Assembly (NCBI GenBank): GCA_031373225.1
Contig: JANMMM010000368.1
Span: forward strand, 1 to 22,011
From: JANOYJ01 sp031373225
GTDB taxonomy: Bacteria > Pseudomonadota > Alphaproteobacteria > Rhizobiales > Rhizobiaceae
DNA length: 22,011 nt
Direction: 5' to 3'
The notes beneath the pieces are model-generated. The model was not told where the DNA came from. It searched no databases and was given only the letters and a program-made list of their open reading frames with translations. Within the stretch, counting starts at the first letter, position 1. Each line of letters opens with the position of its first letter. The translations under genes were made by a program, and so were the position numbers. Shown here piece after piece: positions 15,614 through 22,011 of this stretch.

Positions 15614-16876
15614 ATGGAAAGACGTTTTGAACAGCCGCTGGCCCGTGACACGATGGCCTATGTGCTTGCCGGAGGGCGCGGCAGCCGATTGATGGAAATG
15701 ACCGACGTGCGCGCCAAGCCGGCGGTCTATTTCGGCGGCAAGAGCCGCATCATCGACTTCGCCCTGTCCAACGCGCTGAATTCCGGCATCCGCCGCATCG
15801 GCGTCGCCACGCAGTATAAAGCGCATTCGCTGATCCGCCATCTGCAGCGCGGCTGGAACTTTTTCAGGCCTGAGCGGAATGAGAGTTTCGACATATTGCC
15901 CGCCTCGCAGCGCGTCTCGGAAGACCAGTGGTATGCGGGCACGGCGGACGCGGTGTTTCAGAACATCGACATCATCGAGTCTTATGCGCCGAAATACATG
16001 GTGATCCTGGCGGGCGACCATATCTACAAGATGGACTATGAGCTGATGCTGCGCCAGCATGTGGATTCAGGCGCGGACGTGACGGTCGGCTGTCTTGAAG
16101 TGCCGCGCATGGAGGCGGTCGGCTTTGGCGTCATGCATGTCGATGAGCAGGACCGAATTCTGCACTTTGTCGAAAAGCCGAAGGATCCCCCCGGCATTCC
16201 CGGCCAGCCAGACATGGCGCTCGCCTCGATGGGCATCTATGTTTTCGAGACGAAATTCCTGATTGACCAGCTGAAGCGCGACGCGGCGGAAAAGGGATCA
16301 AGCCGCGATTTCGGCAAAGACCTTATTCCCCATATCGTGACCAACGGCAAAGCCTATGCGCACCGGTTCAACAAGAGCTGCGTGCGCTCGGAGTTTGAGA
16401 CCAAGTCCTACTGGCGCGATGTCGGAACGGTGGACGCCTATTGGGAAGGCAATCTCGACCTCACCGACATCACGCCGGAGCTTGACCTCTACGACCGCGA
16501 CTGGCCGATCTGGACCTATGCGGAAATCAAGCCGCCGGCAAAATTCATCCATGACGAAGACGGAAGGCGCGGCTCGGCGGTCTCCTCGCTCGTGTCGGGC
16601 GACTGCATTGTCTCCGGCTCAAGCCTGAAGCGCTCGCTTTTGTTCACCGGCGTCAGGGCAAATTCGTATTCCTCGCTGAACGAGGCGGTGGTATTGCCGG
16701 ACTGTGTGATCGGCCGCCACGCCAAGCTGAGCAAAGTGGTGCTGGACCGGGGCGTCATTATTCCGGACGGGCTGGTCATTGGCGAAGACGCGGAACTTGA
16801 CGGCAAGCGTTTCCGCCGCACCGACAAAGGTGTCTGCCTTGTCACCCAGTCAATGATCAACCGTCTTGGGATGTGA
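15614..16876 (+). CDS. glgC: Glucose-1-phosphate adenylyltransferase (ADP-glucose pyrophosphorylase)
   Basis: This 420-residue enzyme makes ADP-glucose from glucose 1-phosphate and ATP, the committed step of glycogen synthesis. The N-terminal nucleotidyltransferase domain shows GGRGSR at 20-25, KPAVYFGGKSRIIDFALSN, the catalytic D135 in ILAGDHIYKMDY, and the glucose-phosphate site FVEKP at 185-189 (K188). A left-handed beta-helix domain follows from about residue 300. Length equals the Agrobacterium enzyme, which is activated by fructose 6-phosphate and pyruvate; the same control is likely but not provable here. The frame is open back to 15578 inside glgB, but the ATG at 15614 has GAGG five bases upstream and gives the usual N-terminus ending QPLARDTMAYVLAGG. 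It ends 3 bases before glgA. Confidence 0.96.
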   Translation: MERRFEQPLARDTMAYVLAGGRGSRLMEMTDVRAKPAVYFGGKSRIIDFALSNALNSGIRRIGVATQYKAHSLIRHLQRGWNFFRPERNESFDILPASQRVSEDQWYAGTADAVFQNIDIIESYAPKYMVILAGDHIYKMDYELMLRQHVDSGADVTVGCLEVPRMEAVGFGVMHVDEQDRILHFVEKPKDPPGIPGQPDMALASMGIYVFETKFLIDQLKRDAAEKGSSRDFGKDLIPHIVTNGKAYAHRFNKSCVRSEFETKSYWRDVGTVDAYWEGNLDLTDITPELDLYDRDWPIWTYAEIKPPAKFIHDEDGRRGSAVSSLVSGDCIVSGSSLKRSLLFTGVRANSYSSLNEAVVLPDCVIGRHAKLSKVVLDRGVIIPDGLVIGEDAELDGKRFRRTDKGVCLVTQSMINRLGM

Positions 16877-16879
16877 GGC

Positions 16880-18316
16880 ATGAAGGTCCTGTCCGCCGCG
16901 TCTGAAGTCTACCCGCTGGTGAAAACCGGCGGGCTGGCCGATGTCGCCGGCGCGCTTCCGGGCGCACTGGCGCAGCATGGCGTTGAGATGCGCACGCTGA
17001 TGCCGGGCTACCGCGCCGTCATCGCCGCGCTGAAAGACATTGCGCCAGTGCACCACTATCCAGCGCTGTTCGGCGGCGAGGCGACGATCCTGTCCGGCAA
17101 GGCGGGCGGGCTTGACCTGTATGCGCTCGACGCGCCGCATCTGTTCGACCGCGACGGCGGACCCTATGGCGACGCTTTGGGCAAGGACTGGCCGGACAAT
17201 TGGATGCGCTTTGCGGCGCTCTCGAAAGCCGCCGCCGACATTGCCGAGGGTGTGGTTGCCTCCTTTGTGCCGGACATTGTCCATGCCCATGACTGGCAGG
17301 CGGCGCTTGCGCCGGCCTATCTGAAATATGGCAAGGCGCATGCGACGCCGTCGGTGATGACCGTGCATAACCTCGCCTTCCAGGGCCAGTATGCGGGCGA
17401 CATTTTCCCGGCGCTGGGCCTGCACGAAAGCGCCTATTCGGTGGACGGCGTCGAATATTACGGCGGCGTCGGATATTTGAAGGCTGGACTCCAGTGTTCC
17501 TGGGCGATCACCACGGTCAGCCCGACCTATGCGCAGGAAGTCCGCACGCCGGAATTCGGCATGGGCCTCAACGGCCTCATCAACGCGCGGCAGGGCCAGG
17601 TGCACGGCATTGTCAACGGCATTGACGCCGATGTCTGGAACCCGGAGACAGACGCGCGCATCGCCAAAAAATATTCCGCCGAGAGCATGGCGGGCCGCGA
17701 GGCCAACCGCAAAGCGCTGGCGAAGAAATTCAAACTCGACGACGGCGACGGGCCGGTCTTCGCCATTGTCAGCCGTCTGACCTGGCAGAAGGGTCTGGAC
17801 CTGCTTGCGGGCTCGCTCGACCGCATCGTGCAGATGGGCGGACGCCTTGCCATTCTCGGCTCCGGCGACGCCGCCATCGAAGGCGCGCTGCTCGCAGGCG
17901 CGGCGCGGCACCGCGGCAAAGTCGGCATTGTCATCGGCTATGACGAAGCGCTGTCGCATCTGATGCAGGCGGGCGCGGATGTCATTCTCATCCCGTCGCG
18001 CTTCGAGCCCTGTGGCCTCACCCAGCTCTACGGTCTGCGCTATGGCTGCATTCCTCTGGTGGCGCGCACCGGCGGCCTCGCCGACACGGTGATCGACGCC
18101 AATGACGCGGCGCTTTCGATGGGCGTCGCCACCGGCATTCAGTTCTCGCCGGTTGACACCGGCCCGATGCTCGACGCGATCGGCCGCGCCGTCCAGCTGT
18201 TCCGCGACAAGCCCGTCTGGAAGCAGATGCAGCAGGCGGCGATGCGCGGCGACGTCAGCTGGGCCCGCAGCGCGGCGGCCTATGCCAGCCTTTACCGTTC
18301 CCTTTTGAAGCAGTGA
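16880..18316 (+). CDS. glgA: Glycogen synthase (ADP-glucose)
   Basis: This 478-residue GT5 enzyme adds glucose from ADP-glucose to growing alpha-1,4 chains. The N-terminal ADP-glucose-binding motif is KTGGLADV with K15. HAHDWQAAL, TVHNLAFQGQY and GLNGLINAR follow in the first Rossmann domain. The second domain has SRLTWQKGLDLL and the donor-site segment SRFEPCGLTQLYGLRYG with E376, then ARTGGLADTV. Length matches GlgA of E. coli (477) and Agrobacterium (480). Only 3 bases separate it from glgC, and 7 bases from pgm. The ribosome site is weak (GTGAGG spanning the glgC stop), so translation probably depends on coupling to glgC. Confidence 0.96.
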   Translation: MKVLSAASEVYPLVKTGGLADVAGALPGALAQHGVEMRTLMPGYRAVIAALKDIAPVHHYPALFGGEATILSGKAGGLDLYALDAPHLFDRDGGPYGDALGKDWPDNWMRFAALSKAAADIAEGVVASFVPDIVHAHDWQAALAPAYLKYGKAHATPSVMTVHNLAFQGQYAGDIFPALGLHESAYSVDGVEYYGGVGYLKAGLQCSWAITTVSPTYAQEVRTPEFGMGLNGLINARQGQVHGIVNGIDADVWNPETDARIAKKYSAESMAGREANRKALAKKFKLDDGDGPVFAIVSRLTWQKGLDLLAGSLDRIVQMGGRLAILGSGDAAIEGALLAGAARHRGKVGIVIGYDEALSHLMQAGADVILIPSRFEPCGLTQLYGLRYGCIPLVARTGGLADTVIDANDAALSMGVATGIQFSPVDTGPMLDAIGRAVQLFRDKPVWKQMQQAAMRGDVSWARSAAAYASLYRSLLKQ

Positions 18317-18323
18317 GTTCCTT

Positions 18324-19952
18324 ATGCAGCTGTTTGTGAAAACCACGCCGTTCCAAGACCAGAAGCCCGGCACCTCGGGGCTGCGCAAAAAAGTGCCAGT
18401 GTTCGCGCAGAGGAATTACGCCGAGAATTTCATCCAGTCGGTGTTCGACTCGCTGGACGGGTTCAAGGGCGAGACCCTGGTGATTGGCGGCGACGGGCGC
18501 TATTATAACCGCGAGGTCATCCAGACCGCCATCAAGATGGCGGCGGCCAATGGGTTCGGCAAAGTGCTGGTCGGCAAAGGCGGCATCCTGTCCACCCCTG
18601 CCGCATCCAATGTCATTAGAAAATACCACGCGTTCGGCGGCCTGATTCTCTCCGCCAGCCACAATCCCGGCGGGCCGAACGAGGATTTCGGCATCAAATA
18701 CAATATCGGCAATGGCGGCCCCGCGCCGGAGAAAATCACCGACGCGATTTTTGCGCGCACCAAAGTGATCGACCAGTACCAGACCGTTGACGCGCCTGAC
18801 CTTGACCTCGATGTGATCGGCGAATTCCCGTTGGCCGGCATGGCTGTCGAAGTGATTGACCCGGTGACGGATTATCAGGAGCTGATGGAGAGCCTGTTCG
18901 ACTTTCCCGCCCTTCGCGCCATGTTCGCGTCCGGCTTCACCATGCGGTTTGACGCGATGAGCGCGGTGACCGGACCTTACGCCAAGGCGATTCTTGAAGA
19001 TGCCCTCGGCGCGAAAGAAGGCACGGTGGTCAACGCCATTCCGCTGCCGGATTTCGGCGGGCATCACCCAGACCCCAACTTGGTTCATGCGAAAGATCTT
19101 TACGATCTGATGATGTCGAAGGATGCGCCGGATTTCGGCGCGGCGTCCGACGGCGACGGCGACCGCAACCTTGTCATCGGCAAGGGCATCTTCATCACGC
19201 CATCCGACTCGGTCGCCATGCTCGCCGCCAATGCGACATGCGCCCCCGGCTATGCGCGCGGCCTGTCCGGCATCGCCCGCTCCATGCCGACCAGCGGCGC
19301 GGCGGACCGGGTGGCGGCGAAGCTCGGCATCGGCATGTATGAGACGCCGACCGGCTGGAAATTCTTCGGCAATCTGCTTGACGCCGGCAAAGTCACGATC
19401 TGCGGCGAGGAGAGCGCCGGCACCGGCTCCGACCATGTGCGCGAGAAGGACGGGCTGTGGGCGGTGCTGCTATGGCTCAACATTCTGGCGTCGCGCAAAG
19501 AGCCGGCCATCGACATTGTGAAAAAGCACTGGGCGGAATATGGCCGCAACTATTATTCGCGGCACGACTATGAAGAAGTCGAGAGCGACAAGGCCAACCG
19601 GCTGATGGACGGGCTAACCTCGCGCCTTGCCACGTTGCCGGGAACAAAGCTCGGCGATCTTGTCATCACCTCATCCGACAATTTCACCTATCACGATCCG
19701 GTGGACGGTTCGGTCAGCGCTAATCAAGGCATCCGCATTCTGTTCGAGGGCGGCTCGCGCATTGTCTTCCGCCTCTCCGGCACCGGCACATCCGGCGCGA
19801 CGCTGCGGGTCTATATCGAGCGCTACGAGCCGGATGCGGCCAGGCACGGAATGGAAACGCAGGCGGCGCTCTCAGACCTCATTCACGCGGCGGAAGAGCT
19901 GGCGGGCATCAGGTCAAACACCGGCCGGGACAAACCCTCCGTCATCACATGA
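18324..19952 (+). CDS. pgm: Phosphoglucomutase (alpha-D-glucose)
   Basis: This 542-residue enzyme interconverts glucose 1-phosphate and glucose 6-phosphate, linking glycogen to central metabolism and to nucleotide-sugar and surface-polysaccharide synthesis. The phosphoserine loop LSASHNPGG carries S112; the metal loop D276-G-D278-G-D280-R follows; GEESAGTGSDHVREKDGLW is the sugar-binding segment; and RLSGTGTSGATLRVY is the phosphate-binding end. This is the vertebrate-like long form, same length as Agrobacterium Pgm (ExoC), rather than the shorter PGM/PMM type. It starts 7 bases after glgA with no strong ribosome site and overlaps the glgX start by four bases (ATGA). Its place within the glg operon is typical of the Agrobacterium/rhizobial arrangement. 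Confidence 0.96.
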   Translation: MQLFVKTTPFQDQKPGTSGLRKKVPVFAQRNYAENFIQSVFDSLDGFKGETLVIGGDGRYYNREVIQTAIKMAAANGFGKVLVGKGGILSTPAASNVIRKYHAFGGLILSASHNPGGPNEDFGIKYNIGNGGPAPEKITDAIFARTKVIDQYQTVDAPDLDLDVIGEFPLAGMAVEVIDPVTDYQELMESLFDFPALRAMFASGFTMRFDAMSAVTGPYAKAILEDALGAKEGTVVNAIPLPDFGGHHPDPNLVHAKDLYDLMMSKDAPDFGAASDGDGDRNLVIGKGIFITPSDSVAMLAANATCAPGYARGLSGIARSMPTSGAADRVAAKLGIGMYETPTGWKFFGNLLDAGKVTICGEESAGTGSDHVREKDGLWAVLLWLNILASRKEPAIDIVKKHWAEYGRNYYSRHDYEEVESDKANRLMDGLTSRLATLPGTKLGDLVITSSDNFTYHDPVDGSVSANQGIRILFEGGSRIVFRLSGTGTSGATLRVYIERYEPDAARHGMETQAALSDLIHAAEELAGIRSNTGRDKPSVIT

Positions 19953-21958
19953 ATCAACACCTTCCCCATTACAGGCCGGGCGTTTCTTTCGGCCCGGAAG
20001 GCGTCCGCTTTTCCGTCGTGTCTCAGCATGCGGAAGCAATGTTTCTGTGTCTCTTTGACAAGGGCGGCAACCGGGAGATCCATCGTCATGCGATGAGCCG
20101 CGCGCCGGGCAGCCTGTTCACCATTGTTCTCAAAGGCATCAAGCCGGGTCAGCGCTATGGGTACCGCGCAGACGGGACATGGATGCCGGAAGAGGGGCAC
20201 CGTTTTGATATTTCGAAACTGCTCGTCGATCCGCACACTACTTTGCTAGACCGGCCGTTCCGCTTTCATCATGACTTTGTCAGGCGCGGCGCGGATACGC
20301 ACAAGCTTGCGCCGAAAGCTATTGTCGAACGTTATCCCGAGCAGAGCGCCCGGAAAGTGCAGCCGCTCAAACCGGGCGGGCTGATTTACAAAGTTCCGGT
20401 CAAGGCGTTCTCCAAATTGAACCCGGACATGCCCGAAGAGCTGCGCGGCACGCTCGCCGCTCTCGCACATCCGGCCTCCATCGCGCATTTCAAAATGATC
20501 GGCGCATCGGCGGTTGAGCTGATGCCGGTCGCGGCCTGGATTGATGAGCGCCATCTCCTGCCGCATCATTTGACCAACGCCAGGGGCTATAATCCCGTCA
20601 CTTTCATGGCTCTCGAGCCGCGGATCGCACCGGGCGGCATGGCGGATCTGCGCAAAGTGGCCGATGCGCTGCATGAGGCCGGCATCGCGCTGTTTCTCGA
20701 CGTGGTCTACAATCACTCAGGCGAGAGCGATCTGGACGGCCCGGTCCTGTCAATGCGCGGCCTCGACAATGCGCTCTTCTACCGGCACCATGCGGACGAG
20801 CCCGGCGCGCTGGTCAATGACGCCGGCACCGGCAACACGCTCGCTGTCGAGCGCGGCCCGGTGCGCGAGCTGGTGCTGGATTCGCTGCGGCACTTGGTGC
20901 TGAACGGCGGCGCGGACGGGTTCCGTTTTGATCTGTGTGTGTCGCTCGGGCGCACGGCGAAAGGCTTCTCACCTTACGCGCCGCTGTTTGAAGCCATGCG
21001 CCATGATCCGGTTCTGTCCCAATGCACGATGATCGCCGAGCCGTGGGATGTCGGGCCGGGCGGCTATCAGCTCGGCAATTTCCCGCCGCAGTTTCTCGAA
21101 TGGAACGACCGCTACAGAGACGATATCAGGCGCTTCTGGCGCGGCGATCCCGGCACGCTCGGCGCATTGGCGACGCGGCTTTCCGGATCATCGGATTTCT
21201 TCGGCCATGGCGCCAAGGAAACACGCAGCATCAATTTCCTCGCCGCCCATGACGGGCTGACGCTCGCCGATGTCCCCGCCTTCCGGCGCAAGCACAATTA
21301 CGCCAATGGCGAGGACAATAGAGACGGCCACGGCGAGAATTTCTCATGGAACCACGGAGTTGAAGGAAACACGCTCGCCCCCGCCATCCGCGTCCGGCGC
21401 AAGGAGGATGTCAAAGCCATGCTGGCGCTGCTCTTCCTGTCGCGCGGCACGCCGATGCTGACTGCGGGCGATGAGTTTGGCCGCACGCAGCATGGCAACA
21501 ACAATGGCTATGCGCAGGACAATGAGACGACATGGCTCGACTGGGAAAAGCGCGACGAAGAGCTTGAAGCGTTTGCTGTTGCACTGTCGCAGCTGCGGTC
21601 AATGCACCCGGTGCTGGCATCCAGCGCGCTCCTGACCGGCCACGCGCCGCATGACAGCGCCATGTCTGATGTCTCCTGGTTCCGCGCCAATGGCGAGGCG
21701 ATGACCTCAGGTGACTGGGAAAACCCGGCAAACCATTTTTTGGGTCTGGCGCTGACGTCCCCGAGCCATCGTGGTTCGGGCATGGATCGGGTTGCCATCG
21801 TCATCAACCGCAATGACGGCAGGCTGGCCGTGCACCTTCCGCCGCCCGGCAGAGGCTTGAAGTGGCATTGCGTCCTTTCCACCCGTCCCGCCATCCCTTC
21901 AGGCGGCGGATTTGATATTGCCGCCCATTCCGTCTCCGTCTTTTCAGCCGTGAGATAG
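19949..21958 (+). CDS. glgX: Glycogen debranching enzyme
   Basis: This 669-residue GH13 (isoamylase-type) enzyme cuts the short alpha-1,6 stubs left by GlgP. An N-terminal CBM48 module (about 9-110, with GVRFSVVSQHAEAMFLCLFD and GQRYGYRADG) is followed by the barrel. Catalytic residues are D328 in GADGFRFDLCVSLG, E364 in MIAEPWDVGPGGYQ and D435 in LAAHDGLTLADV. Other marks are FLDVVYNHSGE and TPMLTAGDEFGRTQHGNNNGY. E. coli GlgX has 657 residues, so it is full length. The ATG shares four bases with the pgm stop, and no ribosome site is evident, which suggests translational coupling. The segment at about 120-200 aligns less clearly with E. coli GlgX by eye. It is the last gene of the operon in this window. 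Confidence 0.94.
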   Translation: MNQHLPHYRPGVSFGPEGVRFSVVSQHAEAMFLCLFDKGGNREIHRHAMSRAPGSLFTIVLKGIKPGQRYGYRADGTWMPEEGHRFDISKLLVDPHTTLLDRPFRFHHDFVRRGADTHKLAPKAIVERYPEQSARKVQPLKPGGLIYKVPVKAFSKLNPDMPEELRGTLAALAHPASIAHFKMIGASAVELMPVAAWIDERHLLPHHLTNARGYNPVTFMALEPRIAPGGMADLRKVADALHEAGIALFLDVVYNHSGESDLDGPVLSMRGLDNALFYRHHADEPGALVNDAGTGNTLAVERGPVRELVLDSLRHLVLNGGADGFRFDLCVSLGRTAKGFSPYAPLFEAMRHDPVLSQCTMIAEPWDVGPGGYQLGNFPPQFLEWNDRYRDDIRRFWRGDPGTLGALATRLSGSSDFFGHGAKETRSINFLAAHDGLTLADVPAFRRKHNYANGEDNRDGHGENFSWNHGVEGNTLAPAIRVRRKEDVKAMLALLFLSRGTPMLTAGDEFGRTQHGNNNGYAQDNETTWLDWEKRDEELEAFAVALSQLRSMHPVLASSALLTGHAPHDSAMSDVSWFRANGEAMTSGDWENPANHFLGLALTSPSHRGSGMDRVAIVINRNDGRLAVHLPPPGRGLKWHCVLSTRPAIPSGGGFDIAAHSVSVFSAVR

Positions 21959-21980
21959 ACCAAAATCGGGAGCATTGCCG

Positions 21981-22006
21981 GGCGGACAGTCACAAACCCG
22001 TCCGCC
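21981..22006 (+). terminator. Possible terminator after glgX
   Basis: GGCGGAC (21981-21987) and GTCCGCC (22000-22006) form a perfect 7-bp stem with a 12-nt loop, 22 bases after the glgX stop. The window ends five bases later (GAAAT), so the presence of a T-run cannot be judged. Confidence 0.35.
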
Positions 22007-22011
22007 GAAAT

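Noticed and set aside
16850..18388. Long minus-strand open frame (about 512 codons) opposite glgA
   Set aside because: It mirrors the codon pattern of glgA in GC-rich DNA, is rich in Arg/Ala/His without any recognisable motif, and glgA itself is unmistakable.
18255..19436. Long minus-strand open frame (about 393 codons) opposite glgA end and pgm
   Set aside because: Composition typical of an antisense frame and no motif; pgm is complete and conserved on the plus strand.

Overview
The window reads as one stretch of chromosome from an alphaproteobacterium, most likely of the order Hyphomicrobiales (rhizobia, Brucella and Agrobacterium relatives). Three things suggest this. Gene order and protein lengths of the glycogen cluster (glgP-glgB-glgC-glgA-pgm-glgX, with a 420-residue GlgC and a 542-residue Pgm) are those known from Agrobacterium and rhizobia. 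The first 51 bases look like the palindromic intergenic repeat common in rhizobial and Brucella genomes. The DNA is GC-rich with the codon bias of that group. Genus and species cannot be told from the sequence alone. Nearly the whole window is coding, and I saw no tRNA, rRNA, CRISPR array, insertion sequence or phage gene.

Layout. Bases 60-6390 (minus strand) form one run read right to left: xylF, xylH and xylG (a D-xylose-type ABC importer), then a vanadium-haloperoxidase-like PAP2 protein, then a secreted FG-GAP/VCBS protein of the CRTAC1 type. Bases 6391-6613 are a divergent control region with three inverted repeats. Bases 6614-10622 (plus strand) hold a ROK-family repressor, xylB and xylA, chained by 4-base stop/start overlaps. 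Bases 10623-10807 hold a terminator-like hairpin and the leader of the next operon. Bases 10808-21958 (plus strand) are six tightly packed glycogen genes. A weak hairpin follows at the right edge.

How the genes work together. Xylose is bound in the periplasm by XylF and imported by XylH/XylG. XylA makes it into xylulose and XylB into xylulose 5-phosphate, which enters the pentose phosphate pathway. The ROK protein is the probable xylose-responsive repressor of both divergent arms. The next operon stores and recovers carbon: Pgm interconverts glucose 6-phosphate and glucose 1-phosphate, GlgC makes ADP-glucose, GlgA elongates, GlgB branches, GlgP releases glucose 1-phosphate and GlgX trims branches. 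The two metabolic operons are neighbours but appear separately transcribed.

Most of this is well-understood metabolism. The part I cannot explain from known pathways is the exported haloperoxidase-like/CRTAC1-like pair placed directly behind the xylose transporter. Smaller points of interest are a hairpin with a T-run inside the transporter operon, a permease with an extra cysteine-bearing loop paired with a half-size ATPase, and the palindromes of the xyl control region.
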